Source of the DNA: Blautia sp.
GTDB lineage: Bacteria; Bacillota; Clostridia; Lachnospirales; Lachnospiraceae
Reading direction: 5' to 3'
DNA: 7,716 bases
NCBI GenBank assembly: GCA_017515945.1
Contig: JAFWDX010000100.1
Span: 1 to 7,716, forward strand
In this document: piece by piece, positions 1-6,396 of the stretch
How the letters are laid out: the number at the start of each line of letters is the position of its first letter
Numbering within the stretch: the stretch's first letter is position 1
Notes under the pieces: generated by a model
Databases searched by the model: none
What the model was told of the DNA's origin: nothing
The model's input: the letters and a program-made list of their open reading frames with translations, nothing else
Translations under genes and position numbers: made by a program

Positions 1-45
1 GACTCGCACGTTCGTGTGAGTCAAGGAACCTGTCCCCCTGACTCA
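1..45. repeat. REP-like element with alternating inverted repeats
   Basis: GACTC at 1-5, GAGTC at 18-22 and GACTC at 40-44 make two mutually exclusive hairpins. Bases 1-10 pair with 13-22 with one G-T wobble. TGAGTCA (17-23) pairs perfectly with TGACTCA (39-45), with a short GG/CC stem possible inside. The core between them, read on the minus strand, is GGGGGACAGGTTCCT. From memory, this kind of core resembles dispersed palindromes seen in clostridial genomes and sometimes linked to Y1-type (REP-associated) transposases. That link is recollection, not shown here. No transposase gene is visible. The element may extend past the left edge. Confidence 0.5.
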
Positions 46-46
46 T

Positions 47-92
47 CGCCCGCGTTCCTAGAGAGCCAGCGGAAAGGGCTCGGGCGTTTTTT
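47..92 (+). terminator. possible plus-strand rho-independent terminator
   Basis: CGCCCG (47-52) pairs with CGGGCG (81-86), and inside it AGCC (64-67) pairs with GGCT (77-80). The outer stem is followed at once by TTTTTT (87-92), the usual arrangement for a terminator reading rightwards. The stem is interrupted by an unpaired stretch on the left arm (53-63), so it is weaker than the hairpin at 204-236. It would serve a gene or RNA lying left of the window, which cannot be seen. It could also be chance pairing in GC-rich intergenic DNA. Confidence 0.35.
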
Positions 93-203
93 CAGTGGTC
101 ACACCGGGGGATACATCCGGCTCTGCCTGCCTCAAAGCATTACCCAACCCGGCGTCCGACTATTCGAAAGCACTTCCGGTAATACCGTCTGTGACTTGGG
201 CAT

Positions 204-236
204 AAAAAGAGAGAGGCCCGCAGGCCTCTCTCTTTT
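204..236 (-). terminator. rho-independent terminator of the operon
   Basis: Bases 205-218 and 223-236 form a perfect 14-bp inverted repeat around a 4-base loop. On the minus strand the stem ends in TTTT and is followed by one more T at 204. It starts in the last base of the TGA stop codon of the peptidase-like gene (238-236), so there is almost no 3' untranslated sequence before it. On the plus strand it also ends in TTTT, so it could work in both directions, though no plus-strand gene needs it here. This marks the end of the whole minus-strand transcript. Confidence 0.88.
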
Positions 237-1285
237 CAATAAATCCCCACTGCGAAGCGTCCTACCGCTTCATAGATCTCTTTAAATCTGTCAATATCCA
301 GCCTCACCTGACCCTTTTCCGGATCCTGGAGGATCACCTCGTCTGTATCCAGATCATACCCCTGGAGCATGACGCAGTGTTCATTTCTGTACCACCAGAA
401 GGTCTCGTCTCCATATTCCACGAAATCGGTCGACATCCTCGGTTCCTTGTAATCGACAGTCCACCAGACCAGTACCGGGTAGCCGGCAGCGATGCAGGCA
501 AACAGGTCCTCAACTTCACAGCCGGTCAGATCATGGCCGGTGTATACAGAGTTCATGCTGCTGAGAAACAGATCCGCCGTGCGTACGATCCCTGGCGGAT
601 ATATCCCCGCGCCGTCGTCCGTGTATGGATTTCCCACATAGCCGATGACAAAATTGCCCTGGCTGTAGATCAGATAATTCTCGGCGATCTCGGTTTTGTC
701 AAGATCGAATCCCAGTGTATTCAAGGCAATGGTCAGCGCCACGCTCTCACAGCCGGTAGGCAGCTCCGGTCTCTGCAGGAGTTCTTCGGCATCGAGGCAT
801 GCACGGACAGGGAGATTGTCCAGCATGGACATAATGTCAAGATAATGCTCCATCACGATTTCGGTGACGTAACTGTTTTTCGGCAGCGGAGTGACTGTCG
901 GAACTTTCCTGAACCACTCCTCATCATCATAATCGATCGTTTCCCCAAAACGGGCATCCTCCATGGCAGCCTCGTCAAAAACTTCCTCTCCGTCAGAAAA
1001 GGCGGGGGCGTCATCCTGTACTTCCTCTGCAGCATTCTGCTGAGACTGCCTGTACTCCTCGTCGTCAAACACGACGATATCCCAGTCCTGACCGGAATCC
1101 TCCAGTGCCTCATCCACGATGTCCCAGTCCGGATGGTCGTTTTCCGCCCTGGCCCGCGCGGTCTGCGCATTTCGTCCGGATACCTTCCGATCCGAGGCGG
1201 ACACACCCCTTCCGTTGTGTACCGTTGCTGCCATCAGTATGACTGATCCTGCCAGGACAACCAGCAATTTCCATTTCCTGTTCAT
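236..1285 (-). CDS. exported C39-like (YvpB-type) cysteine peptidase family protein with acidic linker
   Basis: A 349-residue protein. Residues 1-22 are a basic start plus a hydrophobic stretch (LLVVLAGSVILMAA), a signal peptide or uncleaved anchor; no lipobox is seen, so it acts outside the membrane. Residues 31-46 are basic. Residues 48-125 are very acidic and include two DWDIV copies (53-57, 67-71). The C-terminal part (about 138-349) fits the Peptidase_C39_2 family: LPTGCESVAL holds the likely nucleophile Cys179, NEHCVMLQGYD holds His303, and ILQDPEKG holds Asp321, a complete Cys-His-Asp set. In the family this fold resembles the peptidase of bacteriocin exporters, but free-standing members mostly have unknown substrates. 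It starts 6 bases after the LCP stop, with GAGG at 1300-1297 inside the LCP gene, so the two are probably translationally coupled. Family call is firm; the substrate is unknown. Confidence 0.85.
   Translation of the reverse strand: MNRKWKLLVVLAGSVILMAATVHNGRGVSASDRKVSGRNAQTARARAENDHPDWDIVDEALEDSGQDWDIVVFDDEEYRQSQQNAAEEVQDDAPAFSDGEEVFDEAAMEDARFGETIDYDDEEWFRKVPTVTPLPKNSYVTEIVMEHYLDIMSMLDNLPVRACLDAEELLQRPELPTGCESVALTIALNTLGFDLDKTEIAENYLIYSQGNFVIGYVGNPYTDDGAGIYPPGIVRTADLFLSSMNSVYTGHDLTGCEVEDLFACIAAGYPVLVWWTVDYKEPRMSTDFVEYGDETFWWYRNEHCVMLQGYDLDTDEVILQDPEKGQVRLDIDRFKEIYEAVGRFAVGIY
1073..1129 (-). repeat. imperfect direct repeat coding DWDIV twice
   Basis: Bases 1115-1129 and 1073-1087 code for the same pentapeptide, DWDIV, 14 residues (42 bases) apart in the acidic linker of the C39-like protein. 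The two 15-base copies differ at two third-codon positions only. The repeat may be a remnant duplication or a short binding motif. Flanking residues are acidic in both cases but not identical. Confidence 0.55.
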
Positions 1286-1291
1286 AAAAGT

Positions 1292-2851
1292 CTACGCCTC
1301 TGTTTTCGTTTCGGTCTCAGCCGTGTCCACATGCTCGACCGTCATGGCATTCGCCTCTTCCTGAGTGATCCTTTCAGAATTGCGCACCTTCTCCATCAGC
1401 GTTCTGGCCGCTTCCACCGTATCGTAGTCCGGAACCATGACATAAGCCTCCTGGCTCATGGAATAAGGCACCTGCGTGTCTCCGGTCCCGTCCACACTGT
1501 AAGTGATCACGTTCCAGTCGCCGCCCTGCCTCAGCTGCCTTTGCAGCGCGCGGGCGATCTCTTCATAGGAGATATTGGTACCGAAACACCCGTTAAGACT
1601 GGACAGCACAGAGGAATAATTGCGCAGCAGATCCGGTGAAAGAGCCTTGCGGACCACGGCACGGATCACGGCCATCTGGTTGCGCCCTCTCTGACGGTCA
1701 CCGCTGGGGAAGGCATGCCGTTCTCTCGAAAAGGCCAGAGCCATCTCTCCGTCCATCTGATTGTCACCGACAACATAGTGATAACTGCCGGCATTAAAGT
1801 CATAATCCGAGTGGACCGTAATGCCGCCGAGCGCATCAATGATCTTGACAAAACCGCCGAAATTGACTCTGAAATAGTAATACATGTTCATGTCATATAA
1901 CATGCTCAGGGTCTTCATGCATACATCAATGCCGTAGATCCCGGCATGCGTCAGCTTGTCCGGCACACCGTTCGAAATCGAAAGCGGTACAAAATAGTCT
2001 CGGGGCGTAGATACCAGCAGCATCTGGCGTGTGTCCATGTTGATGGTGGCAATGATATTCACATCGCTGCGGCTCAGGGGGATCATTTCGTCGTCCCTTG
2101 TATCGATGCCGCTGATAAAGATCGTATACACTGTCCCGTTCGAGGTCTGAGCCTGAGCGTTCTGAGCGCCTGATTCCTCCGTCAGTCCCCGGTCTATGGA
2201 CATCTTTACATCAAGGGATCCGACTTCCTTGATCTGACTGAGGATGTCCGAGTATCCATCGATCTCCTGAATGACATCCAGGTATCCCTGATTCACCAGT
2301 ACCGCGCCTGCATCCTCTCTCCTGAGAGCATCCATCAGATCGGTCAGTCCCTTATAGTCCGTTGTCTGAGGCTCTGCGCCGAGGGTCTTTGTCAGCTCTG
2401 TCAGCGCCTGATCCGTCACTTCCCGGTCGAGGGTTCCGAGCACCCCGATGGTGCGCCCGGCCACATCCTGCAGGGTAACGGCCGGGTCATCACTGCGCAC
2501 ATATACGCCCACACGGGTGACCTGGACGCTTTCTCCCGTGATCTTTCCCACCGTAAACATCGTATTTCCGACGAAAAAAATGCCCAGTGAAAGGATCGCG
2601 GCTAAAATGAATGCGATAAAAAGTCCGATTGAAAAACGTGCCTTATATCTCGTCCTGAAAAGAAGCACCTCTGTTACAGCCAGCAGTACAAGGAGCGCCA
2701 AAGCGCCTGCCGTCATAATGATCGACGGCACAAGAGCCAGTCTGTATAGCAGTACCATAAATACCACCGCAGCAATGAACAGTAAAGCCGTGATCACGGC
2801 GCCGGGGATCCAGTCTTTGCTTCTCCTTCGGATTCTGCTTTTACTCACCAT
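1292..2851 (-). CDS. LytR-CpsA-Psr (LCP) family membrane phosphotransferase with extra extracytoplasmic domain
   Basis: A 519-residue protein. After a basic start (KSRIRRRSK) come three predicted membrane helices at about 17-38, 42-65 and 73-98. Residues about 108-222 form an extracytoplasmic domain that reads like a type-3 substrate-binding module (VGVYVRSDDPAVTLQDVAGRT). The LCP catalytic domain spans about 240-460: SDVNIIATI (Asp263), STPRDYF (Arg284, Asp285), DKLTHAG, and the SRERH and GDRQRGRNQ motifs (Arg376, Arg378, Asp385, Arg388, Gln392). LCP enzymes move polymers such as teichoic acid or capsule from undecaprenyl carriers to peptidoglycan; older annotations call them transcriptional attenuators. 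The three-helix-plus-accessory-domain layout recalls streptococcal CpsA/Wzg. Start chosen at ATG 2851, with AGGAGAG (2863-2857) 5 bases upstream. The tail (500-519) is polar and acidic. The polymer handled is not evident, as no glycosyltransferases are in view. Confidence 0.88.
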   Translation of the reverse strand: MVSKSRIRRRSKDWIPGAVITALLFIAAVVFMVLLYRLALVPSIIMTAGALALLVLLAVTEVLLFRTRYKARFSIGLFIAFILAAILSLGIFFVGNTMFTVGKITGESVQVTRVGVYVRSDDPAVTLQDVAGRTIGVLGTLDREVTDQALTELTKTLGAEPQTTDYKGLTDLMDALRREDAGAVLVNQGYLDVIQEIDGYSDILSQIKEVGSLDVKMSIDRGLTEESGAQNAQAQTSNGTVYTIFISGIDTRDDEMIPLSRSDVNIIATINMDTRQMLLVSTPRDYFVPLSISNGVPDKLTHAGIYGIDVCMKTLSMLYDMNMYYYFRVNFGGFVKIIDALGGITVHSDYDFNAGSYHYVVGDNQMDGEMALAFSRERHAFPSGDRQRGRNQMAVIRAVVRKALSPDLLRNYSSVLSSLNGCFGTNISYEEIARALQRQLRQGGDWNVITYSVDGTGDTQVPYSMSQEAYVMVPDYDTVEAARTLMEKVRNSERITQEEANAMTVEHVDTAETETKTEA

Positions 2852-2863
2852 AACTTCTCTCCT

Positions 2864-2885
2864 GTGTGGTTCATGTGTGGTTCAT
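2864..2885 (-). repeat. tandem 11-bp repeat between Enzyme I and LCP genes
   Basis: Two perfect adjacent copies of ATGAACCACAC on the minus strand (2885-2875 and 2874-2864) fill the gap directly after the Enzyme I stop codon and end at the LCP ribosome binding site. Each copy opens with ATG. The first gives a 4-codon ORF (MNHT) whose TGA overlaps the second ATG. The second gives a 9-codon ORF (MNHTGEKLW) whose TGA overlaps the LCP ATG. This could couple translation of the LCP gene to Enzyme I, or simply be a recent slippage duplication. Confidence 0.7.
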
Positions 2886-4508
2886 TCAGATCCGGCTCAG
2901 GTCCGTTGCGCGCAGCTGCCTGCGCACCGGAAGGATCGAGGCCGGCACCATGGAAAGCGCGTCTACCCCCATCCTCAGGAACTCGGCCGTCAGGGCTGTA
3001 TCCGCCGCCAGTTCTCCGCAGATCGTCACCTTTTTACCCTGCTGGTGGGCGGCCCAGATCACCATCCGGATCATGCGCAGCACTGCAGGGTGATGGGAGT
3101 CATACCGGCTTCTCAGCGCCGGATTCTGTCTGTCCATGGCCAGTGTATACTGCGTCAGGTCGTTCGTTCCCAGACTCACAAAGCTCACCCTGGAAGCCAG
3201 CTCGGAGGCCATGATCACAGCCGCCGGTGTCTCGATCATGATGCCGGTGGGGATATCCAGATAGGGAATATTGTTCTTTGTCAGATCCTCTTTTACGATC
3301 CGGATCTGCTCCTCGATCTCATCGATCTCCTCCAGTGAAGTGATCATGGGATACATCAGCGCCAGGTTTCCATAGACACTGGCTCTGTAGATCGCCCTGA
3401 GCTGTGCGCGGAACATCTCTTCTCTCGCCAGGCTCAGGCGTATGCCCCGGTTGCCCATGATCGGATTGGACTCGGAATCAAGTCTCAGATAAGAAGCCTG
3501 CTTTTCCGCGCCAAGGTCGGCGGTCCGGATGTAGACCGGCTTCTCTCCCATCGTCTGCGCCACATGCCTGTATGCCTGAAACAGTTCATTCTCCCCGGGA
3601 CAGCTGTCGCGGCCCAGATACTGGAACTCACTGCGCAGCAGGCCGATCCCCCCGGCGCCGTAGTATTCCACACTGCCCAGATCCTCAAGGCTCCCGATAT
3701 TGGCATACAGTTCGATCTTTTTGCCGTCCAGGGTCCGGTCTTCCTTTTCCCTCAGGCGCAGCAGCAGATTTCTTTCTCTTTCGTCCTCTTCCTTGCGCAG
3801 GGTATACTCCTTGAGCTCCTCTTCGTCCGGAGAGAGGTAAACGACACCGCTGTAGCTGTCCACGATCGCGGTCACCCCGTCCCATTCCGGGCAGGGTGAG
3901 AGACCGAACATCGACGGGATCCCCCGTGTTTTGGTAATGATGGCGGTATGTGAGATCTCGGAGCCGGATCGGGTTATCACCGCCAGGATCTTGTCGTGAT
4001 CCATTTCCATCAGATCCGGGAGATCCAGGGAATCCGCGGCAAGGATCACCGGTTCATCACCCAGATCGATCCTTTCATTGACACCGCCAAGGGACTCGAT
4101 CAGGTAGTCCGAGACCTCCCTGACATCCCTGAGGCGCGCCCTGGCCACAGGATCCGTCAGGCCATGGAAGGTGACGTTCATATCCTGTCGGGTCAGGGCC
4201 ACCGCGTAGGCGGCGCTGATCTTCTGCGTAACGATCAGGCTCTCGACAGCGGATGCAAAGCTCTCGCCGTCCAGCAGGGCCACCTGCCGCTGCAGACTCC
4301 TGCCCAGCTCAGGATTGCGGCTGCCCGCCGAGTTGCACAGGTGGCTCAGCTCGTCCCGTACCATCGTGCGGGCCCGGGCAAAGGCAAGGGTTTCCTTTTT
4401 TACGTTGCTCACCAGATACTGGCGCATCCGGTATTCGCCTCCCGAAAAATACCGGATCTTTCCGATTGCGATCCCCTCAAAAACGGGGGTTCCGTTGACT
4501 ATCTGCAT
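2886..4508 (-). CDS. ptsI: phosphoenolpyruvate-protein phosphotransferase (PTS Enzyme I family)
   Basis: A 540-residue Enzyme I. In the family it takes phosphate from phosphoenolpyruvate onto a histidine and passes it to HPr in the cytoplasm. Residues 4-17 (VNGTPVFEGIAIGK) match the N-terminal strand. GSEISHTAI holds the phospho-histidine His187. The PEP-binding barrel has GIGLLRSEF (Arg292), IRTADLGAEK (Arg328), NPIMGNRGIR (Arg354), GIMIETPAA (Glu426), SLGTNDLTQY (Asn449, Asp450) and CGELAAD (Cys497). All expected catalytic residues are present. It ends 43 residues after Cys497, about 30 sooner than E. coli Enzyme I (575 residues), so the last C-terminal helices are missing. There is no HPr gene beside it, whereas ptsI usually follows ptsH; it sits 32 bases after potCD with a weak GGAA site (4519-4516). 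It may be the main Enzyme I or a paralogue; the symbol is by family only. Confidence 0.87.
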   Translation of the reverse strand: MQIVNGTPVFEGIAIGKIRYFSGGEYRMRQYLVSNVKKETLAFARARTMVRDELSHLCNSAGSRNPELGRSLQRQVALLDGESFASAVESLIVTQKISAAYAVALTRQDMNVTFHGLTDPVARARLRDVREVSDYLIESLGGVNERIDLGDEPVILAADSLDLPDLMEMDHDKILAVITRSGSEISHTAIITKTRGIPSMFGLSPCPEWDGVTAIVDSYSGVVYLSPDEEELKEYTLRKEEDERERNLLLRLREKEDRTLDGKKIELYANIGSLEDLGSVEYYGAGGIGLLRSEFQYLGRDSCPGENELFQAYRHVAQTMGEKPVYIRTADLGAEKQASYLRLDSESNPIMGNRGIRLSLAREEMFRAQLRAIYRASVYGNLALMYPMITSLEEIDEIEEQIRIVKEDLTKNNIPYLDIPTGIMIETPAAVIMASELASRVSFVSLGTNDLTQYTLAMDRQNPALRSRYDSHHPAVLRMIRMVIWAAHQQGKKVTICGELAADTALTAEFLRMGVDALSMVPASILPVRRQLRATDLSRI

Positions 4509-4540
4509 ATAATTGTTCCAACTGTTCTGTCCGGCGGCTG

Positions 4541-6388
4541 TTATTCCGCCTTGATCTTGGTCCAGAGTTCCGCATATACCTGTTTGATCTTGGGATCCTG
4601 ATACGCAAAGGTCTCATCCGCCGGGTTGGAGATGTCCGGCACGTAAGACGAGATCCCCTCGTAATCCTCCGCGGCCATCATATCAAACGCCGCTTTTACA
4701 GGAGAGCTGTAACCGACCTCCTGGGTGTTGGCCACGGCGTTGTCCTCACGGATCATGAAATCTATGAACTGATGGGCCAGGCCGACTTCGCTGCAGTCAC
4801 GCGTGAGCACCATCGCGTCATACCAGACATTCGTTCCCTGGGACGGGGTCAGGTAATCCAGATCCGGATTTTCACTGATAATATAAGAAGCGTCCCCGGA
4901 ATACACCACGGCCATAGCCTTGTTGCCGGAAACCATGTTGTCGATCACATCGTCTCCCGCATAGATCGGTTCCATGCTGCCGCGCTGCTCGACCAGCCAG
5001 TCATACGCCGCCCGGATCTCTTTCATGTCCGTCGTATTCATGGAATACCCCAGTGCCTTGAGGGCGACCATGAAGGAGTCCCTCTCTGAATCATACATGT
5101 ACAGGTTTCCTTTGTACTTTTCGTTCTTCAGCAGATCCCAGCCCTGTTCCAGATCTTTCTCATCCACTACAGTCGTGTCGTACAGGATACCGACCGTTCC
5201 CCAGAAATAAGGACAGCTGTAACGGTTGCCCGGATCATAGGTCGGGTCAAGGACCTCCTCCATCAGTCCGTCCGCATGCGTGATCTGATCCCAGTCCAGA
5301 GGCTGCAGATATTCTTCCTTGATCAGTCTCTCGATCATATAATCAGAAGGAATGAGGATGTCATAAACTTCGCCGGAGGACAGCTTTGTATACATCATTT
5401 CATTGGACTCAAAGGTTTCATAGATGACGGTACAGCCGGTCTCTTCCTCAAATTTTTCAAGCAGGGACAGGTCGATGTATTCGCCGGCATTGTATACCTT
5501 GAGCGTGCGGCTGCCCTGATTCGCCACATTCCCCCACGCATACAGAAAGACCACCGTCACCACGCAGAGGATCGCAGTCAGAGTCCTGCGGACCGTTTTG
5601 TTTATTCCGACCCTCTTCCTGAGCCTGGGAATCACATTGGTTATGACAAGGATCACGACGATCACGACGATCACCAGTGTTGACAGGGCATTGATGGTCG
5701 GATTGATCCGCTTGGTCATGTTGTAGACGATGATCGAAATATTTTTGACACCGTTGCCGGATACAAAATAAGAGATCACAAAATCGTCAAAGGACATGGT
5801 AAAAGCCAGGAGCGCACCGGCAAAGATCCCGTCCTTGATCATCGGCACGATGACCTTGGTCAGAGCCTGGAAAGGCGTCGCGCCCAGGTCCATGGCCGCA
5901 TTCGCCAGATTGGGGTCGAGCGAGCGCACCTTGGGATACACGCTGGTGATCACATAAGGCGTACAGAACGCGATGTGGGCCAGTAACATGGTAAAGTAAC
6001 CTTTTTCCAGTCCCATGGATGAAAACAGGATCATCAGTCCGATGGCCATCACGATATCCGGATTGAGGATCGGGATATTGTTGATCTCCAGCAGCAGCTC
6101 GCGCAGGAATTTGCGGGAGCGGGTGAGGCCGATGGCTGTGACCGTTCCCAGCACCGTGGAGATGATCGTGGCCAGGATCGCGACCGTCACGGACACGTAC
6201 ACCGCCTTGCTGATCTCCGTATTGTGCAGGAGCTCCTGATACCAGCGCAGCGAAAACCCGCTGAACCGTGTCAGGGATTTTGATGAGTTAAAGGAAAAGA
6301 TCATCGTCACCAGGATCGGCAGGTAAAAGAAAACCAGGCAGATCGCCACGTAAAATCTTGAAAAAAAGCTCTTTTTATTCTTTTTCAT
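4541..6388 (-). CDS. potCD: fused spermidine/putrescine ABC transporter permease and substrate-binding protein (PotC-PotD)
   Basis: A 615-residue fusion. Residues 1-258 are a PotC-type permease with about six helices and the EAA-loop motif at 163-184 (NAAMDLGATPFQALTK), which docks on the ATPase. A short basic cytoplasmic segment (RLRKRVGINKTVRR, 255-268) leads to a seventh helix (269-286) that replaces the usual signal peptide or lipid anchor. Residues 295-615 are a PotD-like binding protein: VYNAGEYIDLSLLEKF, ETFESNEMMYTKL, IPSDYM (347-351), CPYFWGTVG and VWYDAM (521-526, Trp522 and Asp524). From a remembered alignment, Tyr304, Ser348, Tyr350, Trp522 and Asp524 match polyamine contacts of E. 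coli PotD, while the pocket Trp of YNW is Ala301. It starts 8 bases after potB, with a strong AGGAGG (6398-6393) overlapping the potB stop. Polyamine uptake is the best call; exact substrate is open. Confidence 0.92.
   Translation of the reverse strand: MKKNKKSFFSRFYVAICLVFFYLPILVTMIFSFNSSKSLTRFSGFSLRWYQELLHNTEISKAVYVSVTVAILATIISTVLGTVTAIGLTRSRKFLRELLLEINNIPILNPDIVMAIGLMILFSSMGLEKGYFTMLLAHIAFCTPYVITSVYPKVRSLDPNLANAAMDLGATPFQALTKVIVPMIKDGIFAGALLAFTMSFDDFVISYFVSGNGVKNISIIVYNMTKRINPTINALSTLVIVVIVVILVITNVIPRLRKRVGINKTVRRTLTAILCVVTVVFLYAWGNVANQGSRTLKVYNAGEYIDLSLLEKFEEETGCTVIYETFESNEMMYTKLSSGEVYDILIPSDYMIERLIKEEYLQPLDWDQITHADGLMEEVLDPTYDPGNRYSCPYFWGTVGILYDTTVVDEKDLEQGWDLLKNEKYKGNLYMYDSERDSFMVALKALGYSMNTTDMKEIRAAYDWLVEQRGSMEPIYAGDDVIDNMVSGNKAMAVVYSGDASYIISENPDLDYLTPSQGTNVWYDAMVLTRDCSEVGLAHQFIDFMIREDNAVANTQEVGYSSPVKAAFDMMAAEDYEGISSYVPDISNPADETFAYQDPKIKQVYAELWTKIKAE
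5651..5675 (-). repeat. 9-bp tandem repeat inside potCD
   Basis: GATCACGAC occurs twice in a row on the plus strand (5651-5659, 5660-5668), followed by a third partial copy (5669-5675). On the coding strand it specifies the VIVVIVVI stretch of the last PotC helix. As the unit is three codons long, slippage would lengthen or shorten the helix without breaking the frame. It may be only a result of repeated Ile-Val codons. Confidence 0.6.
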
Positions 6389-6396
6389 GGCCCCTC

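Noticed and set aside
132..203. 23-residue minus-strand ORF just after the operon terminator
   Set aside because: It starts immediately beyond a strong terminator, has no good ribosome binding site, and any ORF of this size is expected by chance.
16..285. 89-codon plus-strand ORF over the intergenic region
   Set aside because: It runs through the REP-like repeat, both hairpins and into the 3' end of the C39-like gene, and has no ribosome binding site or known motif.
377..1246. 289-codon plus-strand ORF opposite the C39-like gene
   Set aside because: It lies fully antisense to a gene with clear catalytic motifs, has no recognisable domain and its translation looks like reversed coding sequence.
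2448..3338. 296-codon plus-strand ORF opposite the LCP and Enzyme I genes
   Set aside because: It crosses the boundary between two well-supported genes on the other strand and shows no family motifs; codon bias of the real genes keeps this frame open.
3996..4601. 201-codon plus-strand ORF opposite Enzyme I
   Set aside because: Antisense to conserved Enzyme I sequence, with no recognisable product.
5559..5575. Possible lipobox around Cys275 of PotCD
   Set aside because: The residues before the Cys (AIL) do not fit a lipobox and the Cys sits in the middle of the hydrophobic helix, so the helix is better read as a plain membrane anchor.
5651..5675. Short repeat considered as a CRISPR fragment
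   Set aside because: The units are 9 bases, adjacent without spacers and inside a coding sequence.
4541..6388. PotCD fusion as an assembly or sequencing artefact
   Set aside because: The junction encodes a sensible basic loop and helix, the frame is clean throughout, and such fusions are known in the group.
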